Of a stretch of 7,786 bases of DNA, positions 1 through 4,389 are shown in pieces. Position 1 is the stretch's first letter, and each line of letters begins with the position of its first letter. Source of the DNA: Candidatus Zixiibacteriota bacterium (lineage in GTDB: Bacteria; Zixibacteria; MSB-5A5; SM1-73); assembly GCA_022866585.1 (NCBI GenBank), contig JALHUP010000075.1:1-7786 (forward strand), in the 5' to 3' direction. The position numbers were made by a program, and so were the translations under genes. The notes under the pieces were generated by a model, which saw only the letters and a list, made by a program, of their open reading frames with translations, did no database searches and had not been told where the DNA came from.

Positions 1-93
1 AAACACAAACCCATATCCAAAGAGAAAATCAAATCACTTCCACCATCCGTTAGAGAACAAAAAGATTATGAACTAATAACTACATATCACTGA
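1..93 (+). CDS. Possible 3' end of an upstream gene (partial, unidentified)
   Basis: Reading frame 1 is open from the left edge to a TGA at 91-93 and encodes about 30 residues, ending in ...REQKDYELITTYH. A second frame is also open to a TAA at 74-76, so openness alone proves little in such a short stretch. The peptide is rich in lysine and charged residues and matches no family I recognise. If it is real, it is the C-terminal tail of a + strand gene lying about 157 nt before the hydratase large-subunit start. It could equally be non-coding AT-rich spacer. Confidence 0.22.
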   Translation, partial: KHKPISKEKIKSLPPSVREQKDYELITTYH

Positions 94-145
94 CATTTTA
101 GATTTGCAAAAAACATGACATTTTTGATTTGCGTTGACATTGACA
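91..145 (+). repeat. Near-perfect 17-nt direct repeats with further TGACA units
   Basis: TGACATTTTAGATTTGC at 91-107 recurs as TGACATTTTTGATTTGC at 116-132, matching 16 of 17 bases with start points 25 nt apart. TGACATT then recurs at 135-141 and TGACA at 141-145. The cluster lies just upstream of a candidate promoter for the hydratase operon, so it could be a tandem operator for a regulator. It could also be simple AT-rich sequence drift. No regulator gene is visible nearby. Confidence 0.45.
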
Positions 146-155
146 AAAAGATTAG

Positions 156-184
156 TTGACTTGAATCAGGTTTTGTTTTAAATT
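156..184 (+). promoter_or_regulatory. Candidate sigma-70 promoter for the hydratase/icd block
   Basis: TTGACT at 156-161 (5 of 6 matches to TTGACA) is followed after 17 nt by TAAATT at 179-184 (4 of 6 matches to TATAAT). This places transcription start near 190, about 60 nt before the gene. Two further TTGACA hexamers at 134-139 and 140-145 lack a good -10 at normal spacing. The weak -10 makes this a tentative call. Confidence 0.33.
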
Positions 185-187
185 AAT

Positions 188-210
188 AGCCCAAACCAAA
201 TTTTGGGGCT
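188..210 (+). promoter_or_regulatory. Small leader stem-loop upstream of the hydratase large subunit
   Basis: AGCCC at 188-192 can pair with GGGCT at 206-210, with partial A/T pairing inside. TTTT follows the stem, so it resembles a weak terminator or attenuator stem at the very 5' end of the predicted transcript. The stem is short and imperfect and no leader peptide is seen. Regulation by this element is speculative. Confidence 0.2.
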
Positions 211-250
211 TTTGGGGTTAAAACTAAACACTGAAATAGAGAGGAAGATC

Positions 251-1579
251 ATGGGAAAAACATTAGCAGAAAAAATAATCGGAAGTCATGCGGAAAAATC
301 TGCCATAGGCGGAACCCCCTCTGGCGGAGAGGTGACCGCAGGTGAAATTGCTTTGGTGAATGTGGACGTTTGTCTTACTCAGGATGGCACGGGTCCGTTA
401 GCCATAAGGCAACTTCAAAAGATAAATTTGGAAAAGGCGGCAAACCCGAAAAGAACGGTCCTATTCTTAGATCATGCCGCTCCCTCTCCCCGAAGGGAAT
501 TAGCCAACGATCACATCACCATAAGAAAATTCGCAGAAAAAACTAAAGCGTGCCTTTCTGAGGTGGGTGAAGGGGTGTGTCATCAGATAATAGCGGAATC
601 ATATCTTAATCCGGGTGACATTTTGATCGGTGCTGATTCGCATACCTGCACGGGAGGAGCGCTTTGCGCCTTCGCCACGGGAATGGGATCTACAGATGTA
701 GCCATCGGCATAGCCTTGGGAAAAACCTGGCTGAGGGTTCCCGAGACCTTTAAAGTTGAAGTGAATGGAAAATTTCAGGAAGGGGTTTATCCCAAAGATT
801 TGATCCTCCATTTCATCGGGATGATCGGTGCAGATGGCGCCACTTATAAAGCCTTAGAGTTCTGTGGAGAAGCCATTGACAAAATGTCGATGAGTGGAAG
901 GTTCACCTTGTCCAATATGGCGGTGGAGGCTGGGGCAAAAGCAGGCTTGATTGCTTCAGATGACATCACCAAAGAATTTTTAAGACAACAGGGTCGGGTA
1001 AGTAAGTTCAAGAAATTGGAGCCGGACAAAGATGCCATCTATGAGAAGGTAATTGAAATCGATGCCTCCGAGTTAGTCCCCGTGGTCTCATTCCCTCACA
1101 CAGTGGACAATGTTAAACTTATCAATGAGGCTTGTGGAATAAAGATCGATCAAGTCTTCATCGGCACCTGCACTAATGGAAGATTGGAAGACTTGAAAGT
1201 GGTAGTCCAGATAATCCAGGGTAAAAAGAAGCATCCGAAAACAAGATTGATTGTTGTCCCCGCTTCTAAATCTGTCTTCTTAGAGGCAATGAAAACGGGT
1301 TACATAAGAACTTTGGTCGAATTCGGAGCGGCTATTATGGCTCCGGGATGTGGTCCCTGTGTTGGTGTGCATGAGGGAATCTTGGGAGATGGGGAAGCCT
1401 GTCTTGCTACCATGAATCGCAATTTCAAAGGAAGAATGGGGAATCCGGAAGGTTTCATTTATTTGGCATCCCCAGCCACAGCTGCCGCAACCGCAATAGC
1501 TGGCGAGATCGCCGACCCCCGTGACTTTTTAGTCAAAAAGAAACTCAAAAAGAAAACCGTTAAGGCAAAGAAAAGGTAG
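251..1579 (+). CDS. Aconitase-superfamily hydro-lyase, large subunit (LeuC/HacA type)
   Basis: This is the catalytic [4Fe-4S] subunit of a two-subunit hydro-lyase that isomerises a 2-hydroxy acid through a cis-alkene intermediate. Known activities in the family are 3-isopropylmalate, homoaconitate, aconitate and dimethylmalate hydratase. The 442-residue length is typical. Visible motifs are TQDGTGPLAI near residue 43, GADSHTCTGGA at 127-137, and the three cluster cysteines: Cys307 in GTCTNG, and Cys367 and Cys370 in GCGPC. NRNFKGRMG and YLASPATAAA follow near the end. I chose ATG 251 because GAGAGGAAG lies just before it; a longer TTG start at 203 has no such support and would overlap the leader stem. 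The C-terminus is an unusual lysine-rich tail (KKKLKKKTVKAKKR). The family assignment is firm, but the substrate is not. The nearby isocitrate dehydrogenase and the absence of leuA/leuB suggest an aconitase or homoaconitase role, which is inference. Confidence 0.93.
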   Translation: MGKTLAEKIIGSHAEKSAIGGTPSGGEVTAGEIALVNVDVCLTQDGTGPLAIRQLQKINLEKAANPKRTVLFLDHAAPSPRRELANDHITIRKFAEKTKACLSEVGEGVCHQIIAESYLNPGDILIGADSHTCTGGALCAFATGMGSTDVAIGIALGKTWLRVPETFKVEVNGKFQEGVYPKDLILHFIGMIGADGATYKALEFCGEAIDKMSMSGRFTLSNMAVEAGAKAGLIASDDITKEFLRQQGRVSKFKKLEPDKDAIYEKVIEIDASELVPVVSFPHTVDNVKLINEACGIKIDQVFIGTCTNGRLEDLKVVVQIIQGKKKHPKTRLIVVPASKSVFLEAMKTGYIRTLVEFGAAIMAPGCGPCVGVHEGILGDGEACLATMNRNFKGRMGNPEGFIYLASPATAAATAIAGEIADPRDFLVKKKLKKKTVKAKKR

Positions 1580-1580
1580 C

Positions 1581-1598
1581 CGCAGACTCCCGTCTGCG
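1581..1598. repeat. Perfect 7-bp hairpin directly after the large-subunit stop
   Basis: CGCAGAC at 1581-1587 and GTCTGCG at 1592-1598 form a perfect 7-bp stem around a TCCC loop, beginning one base after the stop codon. No T-run follows, so it is not a standard intrinsic terminator. It may be a dispersed palindrome or an mRNA-stabilising stem. Confidence 0.55.
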
Positions 1599-1608
1599 TA
1601 AAACAAGA

Positions 1609-1639
1609 TTGTTCGGGAGGGGGTTGAACTCCCTCCCGA
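1609..1639. repeat. Left copy of the ~31-nt hairpin repeat flanking the DUF4258/DUF2283 module
   Basis: The arms TCGGGAGGG (1613-1621) and CCCTCCCGA (1631-1639) form a perfect 9-bp stem, extended by one G-T and one G-C pair around a TTGAA loop. A copy with 24 of 27 bases identical over the hairpin lies at 2204-2230. The upstream ATTG is shared as well, giving 27 of 31 identical bases overall. The two copies bracket the small-gene pair. Confidence 0.8.
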
Positions 1640-1667
1640 TCCAAGGAAAAGAAAAGGAATTTGAAGA

Positions 1668-1922
1668 GTGGCAGTTCATTTTCATCCTCATGCTCGAGAG
1701 CGTATGGAAGAGAGGGGGGCTACTGAGAATGAGGTGTTTGTCGCCGTGGAACAAGGTGAGCGTTTCCCCGCCAAGTTTGGACGCACTGGTTTTAGACATA
1801 ATTTACCCTTTGAAGACAAATGGCGGGACAAATATTATCATACCAAACAAGTAGAAGTTTATGCCATCCAAGAAAAGGATGTTGATTGGCTAGTGCTTAC
1901 GGTGGTTACCCGTTATTTTTAA
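1668..1922 (+). CDS. DUF4258-like small protein, possible toxin of a toxin-antitoxin pair
   Basis: This 84-residue protein has the N-terminal signature HPHARERMEERG at residues 6-17, followed by an acidic helix (TENEVFVAVEQGE). A C-terminal beta-rich part ends in DWLVLTVVTRYF. This matches my memory of the DUF4258 family: histidine, then arginine-methionine and ERG, then paired strands. The start must be GTG 1668, because an in-frame TGA sits immediately upstream at 1662-1664; AAGGA precedes it at about 9 nt. It has no signal peptide or membrane segment, so it is probably cytoplasmic. The next gene begins 18 nt downstream in the same direction and encodes a DUF2283-like protein. Such small pairs are often annotated as putative toxin-antitoxin modules. 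Biochemical function is unknown, and the toxin role is inferred from size, pairing and position only. Confidence 0.72.
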   Translation: MAVHFHPHARERMEERGATENEVFVAVEQGERFPAKFGRTGFRHNLPFEDKWRDKYYHTKQVEVYAIQEKDVDWLVLTVVTRYF

Positions 1923-1940
1923 AAAAGAGGAGATGATATT

Positions 1941-2183
1941 ATGAGATTCACTTATGATCCTCGTTATAACATTGCTTATATCCGCTTTAGTGAAAAACGG
2001 ACTGGAGTTGAAACGATTCGTATAAGTGACGAATTAAATGTAGATTTGTCTCCAGACGGAACAATCTACGGGATTGAATTGTTAAATGCTAACGAGCAAT
2101 TAGGCCGTGAAGACATGGGGAAATTTCTACTTATCAATGAAGCCACGGGTGAACGTATCGAATTGCCGTTGTCCATCGCTTGA
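1941..2183 (+). CDS. DUF2283-like small protein, possible antitoxin partner
   Basis: This 80-residue protein opens with a strand-rich pattern, FTYDPRYNIAYIRFSE, then EELN-like residues, VDLSPDGTIYGIELLNA and a short acidic tail. The YDP..N.AYIRFS and VD.SPDG.I.GIELL pattern is characteristic of DUF2283, a small beta-sheet family of unknown biochemical role. The ATG at 1941 has a strong ribosome-binding sequence, AAGAGGAG, 8 nt upstream. It lies 18 nt after the DUF4258-like gene and is clearly co-transcribed with it. No DNA-binding helix-turn-helix or ribbon-helix-helix motif is evident, so if it is an antitoxin it may act mainly by protein contact. The right flanking repeat begins 16 nt after its stop. 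The family call is good; the function is inferred. Confidence 0.75.
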   Translation: MRFTYDPRYNIAYIRFSEKRTGVETIRISDELNVDLSPDGTIYGIELLNANEQLGREDMGKFLLINEATGERIELPLSIA

Positions 2184-2199
2184 TCAAAGCACGACTCCA

Positions 2200-2230
2200 T
2201 TGATCGGGAGGGTGTTCAACTCCCTCTCGA
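2200..2230. repeat. Right copy of the ~31-nt hairpin repeat flanking the DUF4258/DUF2283 module
   Basis: The arms TCGGGAGGG (2204-2212) and CCCTCTCGA (2222-2230) pair over 9 bp with one G-T wobble. It is in the same orientation as the copy at 1609-1639 and differs at three hairpin positions plus one flanking base. It ends 35 nt before the small-subunit start, so it lies within the leader of that cistron. Confidence 0.8.
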
Positions 2231-2265
2231 ACTCAGAGTAGTTACAGAATATAAAGGAGCCATAT

Positions 2266-2766
2266 ATGTTATTAACTGGAAAAGTCTGGAAATTCGGAGA
2301 TGATATTTCCACCGATCTGATTGCGCCGGGGAGATTATTTCACCTAAGATCAAATTTGCCCGAATTGGCAAAACATGTCTTAGAGGATGCAGACCCCCTA
2401 TTTGCTCAGAAGATGCAGAAGGGGGATTTTGTGGTGGGAGGATCCAACTTCGGCTGCGGATCATCCAGAGAACATGCTCCCACTATTATTAAATTGGCGG
2501 GCATATCCGCAGTTTTAGCCAAATCATTTGCTCGTATCTTTTATCGCAACGCTATTAACGTGGGACTTCCAGTATTGATCTGCGATACGGACAAGATCAA
2601 TCAGGGTGACGAATTAGAGGTGGATTTGGAAAAGGGGACCATAATTGACAAGACCAATGGGCATACCTTAAATTTTGCTCCTTTGCCATCGGTGATGATT
2701 AAAATATTGAATGACGGCGGTCTTCTGGCGCATATTGAAAAGCATGGGGATTTCAAATTGGACTAA
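2266..2766 (+). CDS. Aconitase-superfamily hydro-lyase, small subunit (LeuD/HacB type)
   Basis: This is the swivelling-domain subunit that completes the active site of the large subunit encoded upstream. Its 166 residues fit the compact archaeal/HacB-like class rather than the ~200-residue E. coli LeuD. The start GKVWKFGDDISTDLIAPGR matches the family, NFGCGSSREHAP at 61-72 is the conserved active-site loop, and AKSFARIFYRNAINVGLPVL follows. The ATG has AAAGGAG 6 nt upstream. The substrate-specificity loop after PGR reads LFHLRSN (residues 24-30). From memory, isopropylmalate and homoaconitate enzymes carry a YL-V/R-T type sequence in this place, so this loop is atypical and the substrate is open. 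The partner gene is 686 nt upstream, separated by the DUF4258/DUF2283 module. Aconitase or homoaconitase activity is plausible given the downstream isocitrate dehydrogenase. Confidence 0.92.
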   Translation: MLLTGKVWKFGDDISTDLIAPGRLFHLRSNLPELAKHVLEDADPLFAQKMQKGDFVVGGSNFGCGSSREHAPTIIKLAGISAVLAKSFARIFYRNAINVGLPVLICDTDKINQGDELEVDLEKGTIIDKTNGHTLNFAPLPSVMIKILNDGGLLAHIEKHGDFKLD

Positions 2767-2817
2767 CGTATAGTTAAAAGATTTCTTGACACTTTCCTTG
2801 GTTTGTTCCTCGTCCTT

Positions 2818-2855
2818 CCCTTTCCCCTTGTGGGAGAGGGTCAGGGAGAGGGGGT
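2818..2855. repeat. CCCTCTCC/GGAGAGGG-family palindrome, copy 1
   Basis: CCCTTTCCC (2818-2826) pairs with GGGAGAGGG (2832-2840), with one wobble, around the loop CTTGT. TCAGGGAGAGGGGG follows the stem. The same design appears on the - strand side of the window at 6781-6811 and, in longer form, at 5862-5917. It resembles a widely dispersed intergenic palindrome. It lies between the hydratase small subunit and icd and may modulate read-through. Confidence 0.65.
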
Positions 2856-2858
2856 AAC

Positions 2859-2886
2859 TTGGATTAAAAATAAAAGGGTTTATATT
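2859..2886 (+). promoter_or_regulatory. Weak candidate promoter for icd
   Basis: TTGGAT at 2859-2864 and TATATT at 2881-2886 are separated by 16 nt, placing transcription start about 20 nt before the icd ATG. A better -35 (TTGACA, 2786-2791) has no matching -10. The 146-nt spacer and the palindrome suggest that icd could have its own promoter, but the match is modest. Confidence 0.28.
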
Positions 2887-2912
2887 AATGTAATCACTTT
2901 ACAGGAGGAGAT

Positions 2913-4160
2913 ATGGTAAAATTTGATAAGCTCACAGTTCCCACTGAAGGGGAGAAGATTGAAATTAAGGGCGATAAGTTAAAGATTTCTGACCATCCTA
3001 TAATCCCGGTCATTGAAGGAGATGGGATTGGGCGGGACATCATGCGGGCGGCAAGAAGGGTGTTAGATGCGTCCATAGAAAAAGCTTATGGAGGCAGAAG
3101 AAAAATCGTCTGGTTCGACATCTACGCCGGAGAAAAAGCTCAGGAAAAATATGGGGAGGTCCTCCCTAAGGATACTTTTAAAGCTATTAAGCATTTCATT
3201 GTGGCATTAAAAGGTCCTTTGACCACACCGGTGGGCGGGGGATTCAGAAGCTTAAACGTGACCTTACGTCAGGTTCTAAATTTGTATGCTTGCATAAGAC
3301 CGGTCAGATATTTTGAAGGGGTTCCTTCACCGGTGAAGCATCCCGAGGATATGAATGTGATCATCTTCAGAGAGAACACCGAAGATGTTTATGCCGGGAT
3401 CGAATGGCCCAAAGGAGGCAAGGAAGCAAAGAAGGTGATCACATGGCTGAACAAGAACTTGAAGACCAAGATAAGATCAGATTCGGGCATAGGAATTAAA
3501 CCGATCAGTGTGACCGGGACAAGAAGACTGGTCCGAAAGGCGATAAAGTATGCTATTGAGAACAATCGCCCCTCAGTCACTTTGGTTCACAAGGGAAACA
3601 TTATGAAATATACCGAGGGAGCATTCAGGGATTGGGGTTACCAAACAGCTTTGAAGGAGTTCAGGGAGAAGGTCATAACCGAAGCCGAATTGGAAAAAGA
3701 TTATAATTGGCAAGTCCCCCCGGGAAAGATCGTGATCAAGGACCGAATTGCTGACAGCATGTTCCAGCAGATTTTGACCCGCACCAAAGAGTATGATGTG
3801 GTTGCCACTCCTAATTTGAATGGTGATTATCTTTCTGATGCTTGTGCCGCCCAAGTGGGGGGCTTAGGCATGGCGCCTGGTGCAAACATCGGAGATTTTA
3901 ATGCCCTTTTTGAAGCCACCCATGGAACCGCCCCCAAATATGCGGACAAGGATGTGATCAACCCCAGCTCGCTGATTTTATCCGGTGCTTTTATGTTGGA
4001 ATATATGGACTGGAAAGAAGCGGCACAACTTATCTACAAGGGAATCACCGAGACCATTAAACAAAAGAGGGTGACTTACGATTTAGAGAGATTGATGGAG
4101 GGCGCCACCAAGCTCAAGACCTCGGAATTTGGAACAGCTATAATTGAAAATATGGGGTAG
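2913..4160 (+). CDS. icd: Isocitrate dehydrogenase, NADP-type
   Basis: It oxidatively decarboxylates isocitrate to 2-oxoglutarate in the TCA cycle, in the cytoplasm, probably as a homodimer. The 415 residues align end to end, as I recall it, with the 416-residue E. coli enzyme. Substrate-binding residues are visible as Ser113, Asn115, Arg119, Arg129 and Tyr160. The metal ligands lie in the regions of Asp281, Asp305 and Asp309 (NLNGDYLSD). The E. coli NADP-specificity set is present with an offset of two: Lys342 and Tyr343 (APKYAD), Tyr389 (VTYD) and Arg393 (ERLM). NADP use is therefore predicted rather than NAD. The ATG has a near-perfect AGGAGGAG just upstream. Ser113, the residue phosphorylated by AceK in enteric bacteria, is kept, but no aceK is in view. 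Immediately after the stop, a second strong ribosome-binding sequence leads into repeat DNA. Confidence 0.97.
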   Translation: MVKFDKLTVPTEGEKIEIKGDKLKISDHPIIPVIEGDGIGRDIMRAARRVLDASIEKAYGGRRKIVWFDIYAGEKAQEKYGEVLPKDTFKAIKHFIVALKGPLTTPVGGGFRSLNVTLRQVLNLYACIRPVRYFEGVPSPVKHPEDMNVIIFRENTEDVYAGIEWPKGGKEAKKVITWLNKNLKTKIRSDSGIGIKPISVTGTRRLVRKAIKYAIENNRPSVTLVHKGNIMKYTEGAFRDWGYQTALKEFREKVITEAELEKDYNWQVPPGKIVIKDRIADSMFQQILTRTKEYDVVATPNLNGDYLSDACAAQVGGLGMAPGANIGDFNALFEATHGTAPKYADKDVINPSSLILSGAFMLEYMDWKEAAQLIYKGITETIKQKRVTYDLERLMEGATKLKTSEFGTAIIENMG

Positions 4161-4166
4161 GAGGAT

Positions 4167-4289
4167 ATGTTGCGAAAGGTTTTAAGTGTAGGGGCGATTC
4201 CCCGCCTTTGGCGGGATGTTCCACATGAATCGCCCCTACATGTTTCATTTTTCGTAGCGTCTGGGTTCACCCTGAAGGATTTGCTCTGA
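4167..4289 (+). pseudogene. Possible remnant start of a lost cistron after icd
   Basis: AGGAGG at 4159-4164 overlaps the icd stop and is followed by ATG at 4167, or TTG at 4170. The 40-codon frame begins MLRKVLSVGA and then runs through the palindromic repeat to a TGA at 4287-4289. The first residues resemble the start of malate dehydrogenase (RKVxVVGAG), a common partner of icd. However, the VGA part is encoded by the repeat itself, so the similarity may be accidental. The ATG is only 2 nt from the ribosome-binding core, which is too close for efficient use. I do not think a functional protein is made. Confidence 0.15.
4187..4240. repeat. 54-nt three-way-junction palindromic element
   Basis: Outer arms TGTAGGGGCGATTC (4187-4200) and GAATCGCCCCTACA (4227-4240) are perfect 14-bp inverted repeats. 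The 26 bases between them are completely used by two further perfect hairpins: CCCGCC-TTT-GGCGGG (4201-4215) and ATGT-TCC-ACAT (4216-4226). Every base is therefore in a stem or a 3-nt loop. It starts 27 nt after the icd stop. It looks like a dispersed non-coding repeat, of the REP or miniature-element kind, and could also act as a transcript end structure. Confidence 0.85.
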
Positions 4290-4313
4290 AAGGTTCATCC
4301 CGGACGTTTTTGT
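4258..4313 (+). terminator. Possible icd terminator (long-loop stem plus T-run)
   Basis: CGTCTGGG (4258-4265) pairs with CCCGGACG (4299-4306), with one G-T wobble, and GTTTTTGTTT follows directly. The loop is long (33 nt) but contains its own small hairpin TTCA-CCC-TGAA (4266-4276) and a short direct repeat (CCTGAAGG / TCTGAAAGG). The position after a + strand gene and the T-run fit termination. The long loop makes the call uncertain, and it may simply be another repeat. Confidence 0.4.
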
Positions 4314-4322
4314 TTGGACTGG

Positions 4323-4346
4323 GGTCGCATGAATGCGACCACTACA
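4323..4346. repeat. Short perfect palindrome with CTACA tail (copy a)
   Basis: GGTCGCAT (4323-4330) and ATGCGACC (4333-4340) are perfect 8-bp arms around GA, followed by ACTACA. The layout and tail echo the right end of the 54-nt element, although the stem sequence differs. It lies between the convergent icd and cysS genes. Confidence 0.65.
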
Positions 4347-4359
4347 ATTTTTCCCCTTC

Positions 4360-4384
4360 GGGTTCGATAAATCGAACCCCTACA
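4360..4384. repeat. Short perfect palindrome with CTACA tail (copy b)
   Basis: GGGTTCGAT (4360-4368) and ATCGAACCC (4371-4379) are perfect 9-bp arms around AA, followed by CTACA. It ends 6 nt before the last base of the cysS stop codon. On the - strand it would sit immediately downstream of cysS and could help end that transcript, although no clear T-run follows. Confidence 0.68.
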
Positions 4385-4389
4385 GCTGA

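Noticed and set aside
203..250. Longer large-subunit start at TTG 203
   Set aside because: It would encode 16 extra residues with no family similarity and has no ribosome-binding sequence; ATG 251 has GAGAGGAAG just before it and starts like the family.
1560..1799. - strand frames across the end of the large subunit and the module
   Set aside because: They are shadows of the + strand genes and the palindromes; they have no ribosome-binding site or recognisable motif.
1609..1854. 81-codon + strand frame overlapping the DUF4258-like gene
   Set aside because: It runs through the hairpin repeat, shows no family pattern and overlaps a better-supported gene in another frame.
4187..4384. CRISPR-like array between icd and cysS
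   Set aside because: The repeats are palindromes with different stem sequences and irregular spacing; there are no identical direct repeats with uniform spacers and no cas genes.
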